A DNA stretch of 64,000 nucleotides from Rhizobium sp. ARZ01 (GTDB taxonomy: Bacteria > Pseudomonadota > Alphaproteobacteria > Rhizobiales > Rhizobiaceae). The stretch is from assembly GCF_014851675.1 (NCBI RefSeq), contig NZ_JACVAE010000001.1:1984001-2048000 (forward strand). The letters run 5' to 3'. Below the pieces are notes generated by a model. It had not been told where the DNA came from. It ran no database searches and saw only the letters and a list, made by a program, of their open reading frames with translations. The position numbers were made by a program, and so were the translations under genes. Positions 8,883 through 17,504 of this stretch are shown here, one piece after another. How positions within the stretch are numbered: position 1 is the stretch's first letter; the number at the start of each line of letters is the position of its first letter.

Positions 8883-8921
8883 CATGTCTGCCGAAACTGG
8901 TTTCCACTTTCGGCAGACATG
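8883..8921. repeat. Perfect 14-bp inverted repeat, REP/RIME-like palindrome
   Basis: CATGTCTGCCGAAA (8883-8896) and its exact complement TTTCGGCAGACATG (8908-8921) enclose an 11-base loop. The arrangement, CATGTC ends with AAA...GTTTCCAC...TTT at the centre, resembles palindromic intergenic units I recall from Rhizobiaceae (RIME-type elements), which often lie downstream of genes. It follows prmA by 56 bases and may stabilise or end that transcript. Membership of a repeat family is inference; it needs a genome-wide count. Confidence 0.6.
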
Positions 8922-8924
8922 TTT

Positions 8925-8970
8925 GAAAAAGAAAAACCTCCCGGCCGTGCAGAAATACGGCCGGGAGGTT
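8925..8970 (-). terminator. Strong intrinsic terminator, minus strand
   Basis: 14-bp perfect stem (8935-8948 with 8957-8970; AACCTCCCGGCCGT arm) and an 8-base loop. On the minus strand it is followed by TTTTTCTTTTTC. This is a textbook Rho-independent terminator for transcription running leftwards, although no protein gene runs leftwards into it, which implies a non-coding transcript upstream. Confidence 0.85.
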
Positions 8971-8979
8971 CTGGAAAGA

Positions 8980-9140
8980 GAAAGGCGGTGCCAAAGGCAC
9001 CGCCTAGGACCGGCAAGCCGGCCTGTCCGCGAGCTTAAGGAGGAGGAGGCTCTAGCGGACTCTAAGTGCTCCGAACGCCTACCCGGAGGAGGGAGGAGGA
9101 GTGACCGGACAAGCGTCTGGTCGGAACACCTAGCTCTATC
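8980..9140 (-). ncRNA. Candidate rhizobial trans-encoded small RNA (possibly the αr45 family)
   Basis: A minus-strand transcript of about 150-160 nt is implied by two consecutive leftward terminators with no gene behind them. The first terminator is a 10-bp stem AGGCGGTGCC-TTT-GGCACCGCCT (8983-9005) followed by TTCTCTTT. Reading 5' to 3', the body holds a hairpin (CCGACCAGAC-GCTT-GTCCGGTC, about 9109-9130), an unpaired tract ACTCCTCCTCCCTCCTCC, a short hairpin, a second CCTCCTCCTCC tract and a CCGGC-AA-GCCGG hairpin. C/U-rich unpaired tracts complementary to Shine-Dalgarno sequences are typical of Hfq-dependent rhizobial sRNAs. From memory, a Sinorhizobium sRNA (Smr45C, αr45) of about this size lies between prmA-like and aminopeptidase genes. 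The 5' end is a guess. Confidence 0.62.
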
Positions 9141-9254
9141 GCCTTTCGGCGAAACTTTCATTTCACTTTCGTTTCGAACGCAAATCGCGTTCGCTTCGTT
9201 GAGCGCTTTATAACCGAAACAAAAATTAAAGACAGCAGTATTTGGGAATGGGAG

Positions 9255-9273
9255 CCATGCGTTTAGCGCATGG
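9255..9273 (+). promoter_or_regulatory. Hairpin in the pepP leader
   Basis: CCATGCG-TTTAG-CGCATGG, a 7-bp perfect stem, about 140 bases upstream of the aminopeptidase start. It has no T-run, so it is not a terminator. It may be an mRNA leader structure or part of a further small RNA. Confidence 0.35.
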
Positions 9274-9414
9274 GAAGAGCGGCGGCTTACCGTCTTTCAA
9301 CAACCTCGTGGCGATATCGGCTTGCACGGTGAACAATGCACCCGCCCGCGATTTCACTTCGTCGGCAGTTGCTCTAAAGTCGTGGCGAGTCCAGTTACAC
9401 CCGGAAGTCAGATC

Positions 9415-11256
9415 ATGTTCCAGAGTTTCGACGTCACCTCTACCCCGCAGTTCGGCCGCGAGCGTGCCGACGCACTACGCGCCACCTTCGACACGCTTGG
9501 CATCGACGGTTTTCTCGTGCCCCGCGCCGACGAGTTCCAGGGAGAGTACGTACCGAAGAGCGCCGAACGGCTGTCCTGGCTGACGGGCTTTACCGGCTCT
9601 GCTGGTGTTGCACTGATCACGCGTGGCGAAGCGATCGTGTACGTCGACGGCCGCTATGTGACACAACTCGCCGAGCAGGTGGATGGCAGCGTCTTCAAGG
9701 GCGGCGATCTCGTCAACGAACCGCCGCACAAATGGCTCCCCACACACGTGACCAAGGGCTTTCGCCTCGGGATCGACCCCTGGCTGCACACCGGAGCCGA
9801 GGTGCGCAAGCTGGAGAAGGCGCTGAAGGAAATCGACGGCGCGCTGGTTCAGCTCGGTCACAACCCGCTCGATCGGATATGGGCAGAGCGTCCCGCCGAG
9901 CCGCTCGGGCGTGTGCGCATCCAGCCCCAGGAGTTCGCCGGCAAGCTGGCCAAGGACAAGATCGCGGAGATGGCGACGAAGGTTGGCGAGGCAGGCGCCG
10001 ATGCGCTCGCCATCACGGATCCGTCCACAATCGCCTGGCTGTTCAACGTCCGTGGCAGCGACGTGCCGCACACCCCGCACCCCCTCGCCCGCGCCATCCT
10101 GCATGCGAATGGCAAGGCCGAGCTCTTCATCGACAAGCGCAGGACGGGCATCGAGGAAGAAGCCTACCTCACCCAGCTTGCCGACTTCCTGCCGCCCTCC
10201 GAGTTCGAAGGGCACATTTCGGCTCTTTCCAGCGCGGGTAAGAAGATCCAGATCGACCCGGACCAGGCGCCGTTTGCACTCGCCGAAGCAATCCGCTCTG
10301 CCGGCGGCACGGTGATCGAAGCAGCAGACCCCGCGCGCCTCCCTCGCGCCTGCAAGAACGAGGTGGAGCTTGCAGGGTCGGCCAAGGCGCACCTGCAGGA
10401 TGGCGCGGCGGTGGTGGAATTCCTCGCCTGGCTCGACTCCGGCCGCCCCGGAACGCTGACCGAGATTGACGTGACGAAGAAGCTGGAGGCCTGCCGCGCT
10501 GCCGTCGGCGAGCGCATGCAGAACCCGCTCAAGGACATCTCCTTCGACACGATTTCCGGCGCCGGCGCCCATGCCGCGATCATGCACTACCGCGTGACTA
10601 CCGACACGGATACGAAACTCGAAGAAGGAACGCTGTTCCTGATCGATTCAGGCGCGCAATACATCAACGGCACGACCGACATCACCCGCACGGTCGCAAT
10701 CGGCAACGTGCCGGAGGAACAAAAGCGTTTCTTCACGCTCGTCCTGAAGGGCATGATCGCCATCAGCACCGCGCGCTTCCCCAAGGGCACGCGCGGCTGC
10801 GATCTGGACCCGCTCGCCCGCATCGCGCTTTGGAAGGCCGGTGCGGATTTCGCCCACGGCACAGGCCACGGCGTCGGCTCCTATCTTTCCGTTCACGAGG
10901 GACCGCAGCGCATCGCCCGGCTCTCAACCCAGGAACTGCTGCCGGGTATGATCCTCTCGAACGAGCCAGGCTACTATCGACCCGGCAGCTTCGGCATCCG
11001 CATCGAGAACCTGATCTACACGCTTCCCGCCACGCCAGTTGAAGGCGGCGATCTCGATATGCTCGGCTTCGAAACGCTAACCTTCTGCCCGATCGACAAG
11101 CGGCTGATCCTGACGGAACTCCTGACCCGCGAGGAATTGCACTGGATCGACGCGTATCATGCGCAGACGCGCGAGGCGCTGATGCCGTTGATCGAGGATG
11201 CTAAAGTGCGCGATTGGCTGACTGCCGCGACCGCGCCGTTCAGCCACGGCGTCTGA
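9415..11256 (+). CDS. Xaa-Pro aminopeptidase (M24B, aminopeptidase P family)
   Basis: 613 residues, the long three-domain form of aminopeptidase P: two creatinase-like N-terminal domains (FLVPRADEFQGEYVP, WLTGFTGSAGVALI near the start) and the C-terminal pita-bread catalytic domain. Metal-site segments are visible: LIDSGAQYINGTTDITRT, HGTGHGVGSYLSVHEGPQ and LSNEPGYYRPGSFGIRIENL. It removes an N-terminal residue preceding proline from peptides in the cytoplasm and needs two divalent metals. ATG 9415 begins the family N-terminus; an open stretch upstream to 9322 is not conserved-looking. Convergent with the GFA gene. Confidence 0.92.
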   Translation: MFQSFDVTSTPQFGRERADALRATFDTLGIDGFLVPRADEFQGEYVPKSAERLSWLTGFTGSAGVALITRGEAIVYVDGRYVTQLAEQVDGSVFKGGDLVNEPPHKWLPTHVTKGFRLGIDPWLHTGAEVRKLEKALKEIDGALVQLGHNPLDRIWAERPAEPLGRVRIQPQEFAGKLAKDKIAEMATKVGEAGADALAITDPSTIAWLFNVRGSDVPHTPHPLARAILHANGKAELFIDKRRTGIEEEAYLTQLADFLPPSEFEGHISALSSAGKKIQIDPDQAPFALAEAIRSAGGTVIEAADPARLPRACKNEVELAGSAKAHLQDGAAVVEFLAWLDSGRPGTLTEIDVTKKLEACRAAVGERMQNPLKDISFDTISGAGAHAAIMHYRVTTDTDTKLEEGTLFLIDSGAQYINGTTDITRTVAIGNVPEEQKRFFTLVLKGMIAISTARFPKGTRGCDLDPLARIALWKAGADFAHGTGHGVGSYLSVHEGPQRIARLSTQELLPGMILSNEPGYYRPGSFGIRIENLIYTLPATPVEGGDLDMLGFETLTFCPIDKRLILTELLTREELHWIDAYHAQTREALMPLIEDAKVRDWLTAATAPFSHGV

Positions 11257-11291
11257 GGTATCGGCACCTTCGCACTGTCCGTTCGTATGAA

Positions 11292-11684
11292 CTAATCCTC
11301 AAAGCGGCTCGTGGCATCACGATCGCGGTCGTATCGATTCTTGAGCGGAAACGGCGGCAACCAGGATTCGCGACGGACTGTCCAGAGTTCGTAGGTCGGC
11401 ATGAGTTGGTCAGGGGTATCAAGGGATCCCAGGTTCACTTCGATTTCGTCTTCGGTACGCGCGAATACGGGCGAACCACAGCGGGGACAGAAAAACCGCC
11501 CGGCGTAGTCGCTTGTTTCGCCTTCGATCGTCACCGCATCCTGAGGGAATATCGCGGAAGCATGAAAAAGGGCTCCATGATGTTTGCGGCAGTCGAGGCA
11601 ATGACAAAGGCCGACCCGGTATGGACGTCCGGATGCAACAATTCGAACGTCGCCGCATAGGCAACCACCGCTGAACCGGTCCAT
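11292..11684 (-). CDS. GFA (glutathione-dependent formaldehyde-activating) family protein
   Basis: 130 residues with the GFA zinc-binding pattern: C8 and C10 (GGCLCGDVR), C27, C29 and C32 (LCHCLDCRK), and C66/C69 (FFCPRCGSPV). Proteins of this fold include Gfa of Paracoccus, once proposed to speed glutathione-formaldehyde adduct formation; most members have no known substrate and the original activity is disputed. No formaldehyde genes are adjacent. A GGAGA lies upstream of the ATG. Cytoplasmic. Confidence 0.88.
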   Translation of the reverse strand: MDRFSGGCLCGDVRIVASGRPYRVGLCHCLDCRKHHGALFHASAIFPQDAVTIEGETSDYAGRFFCPRCGSPVFARTEDEIEVNLGSLDTPDQLMPTYELWTVRRESWLPPFPLKNRYDRDRDATSRFED

Positions 11685-11822
11685 GCTGCATCTCCCCTGA
11701 AATCAAGCGGCGAAATGAGTACAACGTGCAGCATCTTCATCGCAATTACCCGCCGCGGACAAGAGGCCTCAGCCACTCGCACCTCCCGGTCCCAGGATCG
11801 GCAGGCATATCACATAATGCCG

Positions 11823-12137
11823 CTACCCGCCGAACGCGTAGCGCATCAGCATGACCGCGCACCAGCCAACGAAAAGCATGGGCAGGATGGAAAGGCGAAG
11901 GCTGGCGATCAGGGCGGCGGCCATGGCGACCTGCACATCCGGCCCTCCGGTGAAGAAGGCCGGTGCGACGAGTGTCGTCAGGACTGCCGCCGGCACGGCG
12001 TTCAGCGCCGCTTCAAGACGGGGCGGGATCGACTTCATCTGCGTCATCATCACGTAGCCGCCGATGCGCGTCAGGAAGGTCGCAACGGCGCCTGCGAGGA
12101 TGATGAGCACCATATCTGTGTGGAAGTACGCCTCCAT
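11823..12137 (-). CDS. azlD: AzlD family branched-chain amino acid exporter subunit
   Basis: 104 residues with about four hydrophobic helices, the small partner of AzlC. Family hallmarks are VATFLTRIGGYVM near the N-terminus and VPAAVLTTLVAPAFF in the middle. AzlCD pairs (BrnFE in Corynebacterium) export branched-chain amino acids or analogues across the inner membrane. Its start is one base after the azlC stop (TGACATG on the coding strand), indicating translational coupling. Confidence 0.88.
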   Translation of the reverse strand: MEAYFHTDMVLIILAGAVATFLTRIGGYVMMTQMKSIPPRLEAALNAVPAAVLTTLVAPAFFTGGPDVQVAMAAALIASLRLSILPMLFVGWCAVMLMRYAFGG

Positions 12138-12138
12138 G

Positions 12139-12891
12139 TCAGGCCTCCCGTGTCGCTTCGTGTTTAGCCGTGCGCTTCACCGGAAGCGCTGCCGCTAGCA
12201 GCATGCCGGCGACCGCGCCGATGCTGACGTGCCAGGGCGAGCCGACGGTGTGGTAGGCGATCACCGAGGCGGCACCGCTCATCGCGACGATCGGCAGGAA
12301 ATTCGGCCGCTTGCGGAAGCCGAGCACCAGCGCCATGAAATAGATCGGCAGCAGCACATCGATGCCGATCAGCTTCGGATCGCCGATCAACTGACCGAAG
12401 ATACCACCGAGCACGGTCAACACCTGCCACGGCACATAGATCATGGCCCCATAGCCGAGGTACCACCAAAAGCTCACCCTGCGCCCCGACTCGCCCCAAT
12501 TGACCGTCTCGGCAAACTGCGGATCGGTCAGCAGGAAGAACGCGAAGAACTTCTCGATCAGTGTGAAATGCCGCACATAGGGCACGATCGCCGCCGAATA
12601 GAGAATGTGCCGGAAGTTCACCGCAAAAATCGACAGCACGATGATCCAGGGCTCGATCTTCTGGCCGAACAGTTCGATGCCAACGAGCTGGCTCGCACCG
12701 GCGAACATGGTGAGGCTCATCAGAGCCGCCTCGGCAATCGTCTGGCCGTTTGCGACCGCAACCGCGCCAAACAGGGCGCCGAACGGGGCGGCAGAAATGC
12801 ACACCGGCGTCGCAATGCGCATACCTTCGATGAAATCAGCCTTGCTCAAGGGGAGTGCCTTTCGTTGACCGGCCCCCTCTATTCCCACCAA
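12139..12891 (-). CDS. azlC: AzlC family branched-chain amino acid exporter subunit
   Basis: 250 residues, about seven membrane helices. Typical segments: GMRIATPVCISAAPFGALFGAVA (20-42), MSLTMFAGASQLVGIELF, AVNFRHILYSAA and FFLLTDPQFAETVN. Large subunit of the AzlCD exporter; azlD is immediately downstream. It is divergent from the DUF2164 gene, with about 100 bases between them for both promoters. No regulator gene of the Lrp or AzlB type is adjacent. Confidence 0.9.
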   Translation of the reverse strand: MVGIEGAGQRKALPLSKADFIEGMRIATPVCISAAPFGALFGAVAVANGQTIAEAALMSLTMFAGASQLVGIELFGQKIEPWIIVLSIFAVNFRHILYSAAIVPYVRHFTLIEKFFAFFLLTDPQFAETVNWGESGRRVSFWWYLGYGAMIYVPWQVLTVLGGIFGQLIGDPKLIGIDVLLPIYFMALVLGFRKRPNFLPIVAMSGAASVIAYHTVGSPWHVSIGAVAGMLLAAALPVKRTAKHEATREA

Positions 12892-12991
12892 GCGTTCAGG
12901 GCAATTGAATTAGGCTGATGCATTCATTGATTTTGCTGAACCGTATCCGTAGGCTCCGCTATCTCTACCGCTGGCTGGAGGAATGGCACCT

Positions 12992-13246
12992 ATGAAAAAG
13001 CTCGAGCTCCCCAAACAGGAAAAAGCGGACATCGTCCGCGCCATCCAGGTCTATTTCACCGAGGAGCTCGAACAGGACATCGGCACGCTCCCGGCCGAGC
13101 TTTTGCTGGACTTCCTCTCGGGGCAGATCGGCCCGCATCATTACAATCGCGGCCTGCGCGACGCGCACACTGCACTGCTTGGCAAGATGGAGGAACTTGC
13201 CGACGCCCTCTATCGCCTGGAGGAACAGAGGGACATCAGGCGCTGA
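12992..13246 (+). CDS. DUF2164 family protein
   Basis: 84 residues, soluble, largely helical: QEKADIVRAIQVYFTEELEQDIG, LPAELLLDFLSGQIGPHHYNRGLRDA and a charged C-terminus. This arrangement is typical of DUF2164 (usually about 80 residues), which has no known function. An ATG at 12983 lies one base after the GGAGG, too close; the ATG at 12992 is ten bases away and fits better. The stop codon is 7 bases from the convergent panB stop. Confidence 0.85.
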   Translation: MKKLELPKQEKADIVRAIQVYFTEELEQDIGTLPAELLLDFLSGQIGPHHYNRGLRDAHTALLGKMEELADALYRLEEQRDIRR

Positions 13247-13253
13247 CCGGCGC

Positions 13254-14084
13254 TCAGGCTGTCTTGCTCTTCACCTGGAAGGTATGCTCCTGTCCCGGGA
13301 AGGTCCGCGCCTTGACTTCTTCTGCGTAAGCCGCAAAGGCCTCGCTCATCAGCGGTGCCAGATTGGCGAAGTGCTTGACAAAGCGCGGCTTGAAATCCGT
13401 GAAGATGCCGAGTGCATCGTCCACCACCAGAACCTGCCCGTCACAGGCCGGCGATGCGCCGATACCGATCGTGGGCGCCCTCAATTGGCCGCTGATTTCG
13501 CGCGCAAGCGGCTCGACCGTTCCCTCCACTACGATGGCGAATGCGCCGGCATCGTCGATGGCCTTGGCATCGCGGCGGATCTTGTCGGCTTCCTTGTCGC
13601 TGCGGCCGAGCGAGCGGTAGCCGCCGGTCGTATTGATCAGCTGCGGCATGAGGCCGACATGACCAAGCACGGGGATGCCGCGCTGGGTCAGGAACGCCAC
13701 CGTTTCCGCCATTTCCGCGCCGCCTTCGAGCTTGATGGCGCTGCAGCCGGTTTCCTTCAGCACGCGGGCCGCACTCCGGAAGGCCTGTTCCTTCGATTCC
13801 TGATAGGCCCCGAACGGCAGATCCACGACGACACAGGCATTGCTGGAGCCCCGCATGACAGCCTGGCCATGCGCGATCATCATTTCCAGTGTCACACCGA
13901 CGGTGGAATCGAGGCCATAGAGCACCATGCCGAGCGAGTCGCCGACCAGCATGAAGTCCACATGCGGATCCATCAGCTTGGCGATCGGCGTCGTATAGGC
14001 CGTAAGGCTGACAATGGGGCGCTGGCCCTTGAGGGCGGCTATGTCCGCGGGGGCAAGACGCCGTTTCGATACGTGTACGCTCAT
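13254..14084 (-). CDS. panB: 3-methyl-2-oxobutanoate hydroxymethyltransferase
   Basis: First step of pantothenate synthesis: adds a hydroxymethyl group from methylene-tetrahydrofolate to 2-ketoisovalerate. The 276-residue TIM barrel shows the metal-binding [47 protein letters not shown] and [15 protein letters not shown]. The frame is open upstream to 14306 within panC sequence, but the family start is [10 protein letters not shown] at 14084. It lies 13 bases after the panC stop, in a panCB operon. Cytoplasmic. Confidence 0.96.
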   Translation of the reverse strand: MSVHVSKRRLAPADIAALKGQRPIVSLTAYTTPIAKLMDPHVDFMLVGDSLGMVLYGLDSTVGVTLEMMIAHGQAVMRGSSNACVVVDLPFGAYQESKEQAFRSAARVLKETGCSAIKLEGGAEMAETVAFLTQRGIPVLGHVGLMPQLINTTGGYRSLGRSDKEADKIRRDAKAIDDAGAFAIVVEGTVEPLAREISGQLRAPTIGIGASPACDGQVLVVDDALGIFTDFKPRFVKHFANLAPLMSEAFAAYAEEVKARTFPGQEHTFQVKSKTA

Positions 14085-14097
14085 CGTCAGACTACCT

Positions 14098-14961
14098 TTA
14101 CTGCTTGACCGTATTCGTGCCGATGACCCGGTTATCGAGCAGCTTCGTGCTCCCAAACCGGATGAAAAGCAACAATAGAACAGGTTTCTCGCCGATTTCG
14201 GCGATTTGTGCGAGCGTCTCCGGGTCCCGCAGCGCGACAACCTCCGGTTCCGCCAGCGGCTCGGTCGAGACAAAGGCCCTAACAGCCGCCTCGACCTTGC
14301 CGGCATCCTTCTCTCCGGCTGCGATCAGCCTTTCAGCCTCGTCCAGCGCGCGTGGCACGATCACGGCGGCAGCGCGCTGCTCCGGCGAGAGATAGACGTT
14401 GCGGGAGGAACAGGCGAGCCCGTCCGATTCCCGCACTGTCGGCACGCCGATCACCTCGACCGGCTGTGCAAGGTCTTCGACCATGCGGCGGATGATCGCC
14501 AGTTGCTGGAAATCCTTTTCGCCGAAATAGCCGCGTGTCGGCCCGACGATATTGAAAAGCTTGGTGACGACCGTGCTGACGCCCGCAAAATGTCCTGGCC
14601 TCACCTCGCCCTCGAGCTTGGAGCCGAGCGTGGACACGTCAACGACAGTCTCCATCGGGCGCGGATACATGTCTGACACGCCAGGTGCGAAGAGGAAGTC
14701 GACGCCGCCCTGTTCGAGCATCAATTGATCGCGCGGCAAATCGCGCGGATAGCGCCCAAGATCCTCGTTTGCGCCGAATTGCAGCGGATTGACAAAGATC
14801 GAGGCGACAACAATGTCATTTTCGATGCGTGAACGACGCACCAGCTCCATGTGGCCAATGTGGAGATAGCCCATGGTGGGAACGAGCCCGATCGACTTTC
14901 CGGCCGCACGATAGGGCGCGAGTGCCGCGCGCAATCCCGCGATCGTCGTGATGGTCTGCAT
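14098..14961 (-). CDS. panC: Pantothenate synthetase (pantoate-beta-alanine ligase)
   Basis: Joins pantoate and beta-alanine using ATP to give pantothenate. 287 residues with the family motifs [18 protein letters not shown] (HIGH-type ATP site), [37 protein letters not shown] and [12 protein letters not shown] (KMSKS-like). ATG 14961 has GGAGG nine bases upstream; the open frame to 15168 is not family-like. First gene of panCB. The 294 bases upstream are shared with the divergent helicase gene. Confidence 0.96.
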   Translation of the reverse strand: MQTITTIAGLRAALAPYRAAGKSIGLVPTMGYLHIGHMELVRRSRIENDIVVASIFVNPLQFGANEDLGRYPRDLPRDQLMLEQGGVDFLFAPGVSDMYPRPMETVVDVSTLGSKLEGEVRPGHFAGVSTVVTKLFNIVGPTRGYFGEKDFQQLAIIRRMVEDLAQPVEVIGVPTVRESDGLACSSRNVYLSPEQRAAAVIVPRALDEAERLIAAGEKDAGKVEAAVRAFVSTEPLAEPEVVALRDPETLAQIAEIGEKPVLLLLFIRFGSTKLLDNRVIGTNTVKQ

Positions 14962-15255
14962 CCGTCGGATCCTCCAATCCATCAACGCCCTCTCCCTGGG
15001 CGCCCGCCACCGTTGCATCTTGGCTTTTTTGCGGCAGCGCCGCTTTCTATCTTGTGCAGCGCAAAAAGACAATCGACAACGTGGTTTCAGGCCCTTGTTC
15101 GGGCGATGTTCGCATATGCAATATTGTCGCTGTACTTTTCGGCCGCTTCGCAGTAGGTACACGTCCAAATGGTCGGCCGCATGTAGGCCGATGCGCGATC
15201 CGGCGCCCTCTTACCATCAGGGTTCCGCGAAACGACACTATCCGAAAGACCCGAG

Positions 15256-17283
15256 ATGACCGAATACGAAGGCCTCGCTCCGGCGATGGCGAGCGCGTTG
15301 GCAAAACGCGGCTACACCACCCTGACCCCCGTGCAGAAGGCCGTTTCCGATCCGAAACTGACCGGGTCCGACGTTCTGGTCTCGGCCCAGACCGGCTCGG
15401 GCAAGACCGTTGCCTTCGGCCTGGCGCTCGCCCCGACGCTGCTTGAGGGTAACGACCGCTTCAGCCCGGCTGCGCGCCCCCTGGCACTGGCGATCGCCCC
15501 GACGCGTGAACTGGCCCTGCAGGTGAAGCGCGAACTCGAATGGCTCTACGGCGAGACCGGTGCGGTGATCGCCTCCTGCGTCGGCGGCATGGACATACGC
15601 AACGAACGCCGGGCGCTCGACCGCGGTGCACAGATCGTCGTCGGCACGCCGGGGCGCCTGCGCGACCACATAGACCGCGGCTCGCTCGACCTTTCCGAGC
15701 TGCGCGCCGTCGTCCTCGACGAAGCCGACGAGATGCTCGACCTCGGGTTCCGAGAAGATCTGGAATTCATCCTGGAAGCAGCCCCCGAAGAACGGCGCAC
15801 GCTGATGTTCTCTGCGACCGTGCCACGCGCGATCGAGGAACTGGCGCGCAGCTACCAGCGCGACGCCATCCGCGTATCGACCGCGGCCGAACGCGGCCAG
15901 CACGTCGACATCGAGTACCGCGCGCTTGCCGTCACCCCTTCCGACCGGGAAAACGCGATCATCAACGTGCTGCGCTACTACGAAGCGCAAACGGCGATCG
16001 TGTTCTGCTCGACGCGAGCGGCCGTCAACCATCTGACCGCCCGCTTCAACAACCGCGGCTTCTCCGTCGTGGCCCTGTCTGGCGAACTGTCACAGAATGA
16101 GCGCACCCATGCCCTGCAAGCGATGCGCGACGGTCGTGCCCGAGTCTGCATCGCCACGGACGTGGCCGCCCGCGGCATCGACCTGCCCAACCTGGAACTC
16201 GTCATCCACGCCGACCTGCCGACCAATCCGGAAACGCTGCTGCACCGCAGTGGCCGCACCGGCCGCGCAGGCCGTAAGGGTGTCAGCGCGCTGATCGTCC
16301 CCCTCCCCGCCATTCGCAAGGCCGAGCGCCTGCTTGGCGGCGCCAAGATCAAGGCGGAATGGGCCTCGCCTCCGTCAGCCGACGCGATCCTGCAACGCGA
16401 CGACGAGCGGCTGCTGGCCGATCCGGTCTTGAGCGAAGCGATTGCCGAGGACGAAAACGCCTTCGTCGATACGCTGCTTGCCGCCGTCGAGCCCCGGCAG
16501 ATCGCCGCGGCTTTCGCCAGGCTCTATCGCGCCGGCCGTTCGGCGCCGGAAGACTTGAGAGAGGTTAACCTCGACCAGCGGCGCGCCCCTCGGGAACGCA
16601 CTCATGCAGACGGAGCAGAGCCAACGCCGCGACGCCCGCGCGAAGAGTTTGGCCCGAGCCGTTGGTTCTCCATTTCTGTCGGACGCAAGCAGAACGCCGA
16701 GCCGCGCTGGCTGATTCCGATGCTCTGCCGGAACGGCAACCTCACCAAGAATGAGATCGGCGCGATCAAAATGCAGCAGGAAGAGACGTACGTGGAGCTT
16801 TCCGCAGATGTCGCCGAGGCATTTCTCGCCAAGGTCGGGCCGAAGCGTCTGTTGGAGCAAGGTATACGCGTGACACCACTGGAAGGCACGCCCGACCTGA
16901 CTGGCAAACCCCGCGGCAAGCCTGCGTTCGATAAGCCGGATCGCTTCCGGAAAGAGCGCGACTACGGAGGCGAGCGCGACGGGGGCAAGCCGAAGCGCAA
17001 GTTCGACAAATTCGAAAAGCGCCCCGCTGCGGCAGAAACCAGCGACAGGCCGTTCCGCAAGGATGCGGCCAAGGGCCCGCGCACCGCAGGAAATTCTGAC
17101 GAGGCCCCCGCCTGGAACAAGCCAAGCTTCGGGAAGAAGACCTCCCAGGGCAAGGAGTTCCACGGCAAGGATGACAGGGGCTTCAAGGAGGGCGGCTTCA
17201 AAGGCAAGGGGCCACGTGCGAAGGGCGCGCCGGGCGACGCTCCGATCGCCAAAAAGAAGAAGGCAAAGAAATCCAACGGATAA
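15256..17283 (+). CDS. DEAD-box ATP-dependent RNA helicase with DbpA-type RNA-binding domain
   Basis: 675 residues. Q motif (GYTTLTPVQ, 19-27), motif I AQTGSGKT (44-51), Ia PTRELALQ, II DEAD (155-158), III SAT (186-188), V TDVAARGID and VI HRSGRTGRAG are all intact. A DbpA/CsdA-like RNA-binding fold follows (about 475-555, from SRWFSISVGRK to GIRVTPLEG). The tail is about 115 residues rich in Lys, Arg, Gly and Phe, probably disordered and RNA-binding. It likely remodels rRNA or mRNA structure in ribosome assembly or cold adaptation. It may be the local DeaD, but the number of paralogues is unknown, so I give no symbol. Monocistronic. Confidence 0.93.
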   Translation: MTEYEGLAPAMASALAKRGYTTLTPVQKAVSDPKLTGSDVLVSAQTGSGKTVAFGLALAPTLLEGNDRFSPAARPLALAIAPTRELALQVKRELEWLYGETGAVIASCVGGMDIRNERRALDRGAQIVVGTPGRLRDHIDRGSLDLSELRAVVLDEADEMLDLGFREDLEFILEAAPEERRTLMFSATVPRAIEELARSYQRDAIRVSTAAERGQHVDIEYRALAVTPSDRENAIINVLRYYEAQTAIVFCSTRAAVNHLTARFNNRGFSVVALSGELSQNERTHALQAMRDGRARVCIATDVAARGIDLPNLELVIHADLPTNPETLLHRSGRTGRAGRKGVSALIVPLPAIRKAERLLGGAKIKAEWASPPSADAILQRDDERLLADPVLSEAIAEDENAFVDTLLAAVEPRQIAAAFARLYRAGRSAPEDLREVNLDQRRAPRERTHADGAEPTPRRPREEFGPSRWFSISVGRKQNAEPRWLIPMLCRNGNLTKNEIGAIKMQQEETYVELSADVAEAFLAKVGPKRLLEQGIRVTPLEGTPDLTGKPRGKPAFDKPDRFRKERDYGGERDGGKPKRKFDKFEKRPAAAETSDRPFRKDAAKGPRTAGNSDEAPAWNKPSFGKKTSQGKEFHGKDDRGFKEGGFKGKGPRAKGAPGDAPIAKKKKAKKSNG

Positions 17284-17504
17284 CGGAAGCCATTCCACGG
17301 GCGCCAAATGAGCGCGCCGGTGGCTTAGGCAGGCTCGTTCAGGCCGCACCTGTAGGACAGGACAGCTCTGGTTGGGCAACTCCTGAGTGATTGCCGCCTT
17401 CGATGACTGGCGAAGTGCGAAACCGATTTTCGCTTCACCAAAGGGTCGAACCCGCCTATCCTCGCCACAACCGGAAAGGTTGTCGAATCGGGTCGGCGGG
17501 GCGA

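Larger units (their letters stand above)
8827..9414. other. 588-bp intergenic region rich in stem-loops
   Basis: Between prmA and the aminopeptidase P gene. From left to right: a 14-bp perfect palindrome (8883-8921), a 14-bp terminator for leftward transcription (8925-8970), a second leftward terminator (8983-9005), a C/U-tract-bearing transcript body on the minus strand to about 9140, a small palindrome near 9177-9196, and a 7-bp hairpin at 9255-9273 in what would be the pepP leader. No open frame here looks like protein. Confidence 0.7.

Noticed and set aside
8748..9161. Minus-strand frame of 137 codons over the sRNA region
   Set aside because: Runs through two terminators and the palindrome, with Arg/Ser-rich composition; a non-coding RNA explains the region better.
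14085..14306. Upstream extension of panB
   Set aside because: Reads through panC in another frame; the family N-terminus is at 14084.
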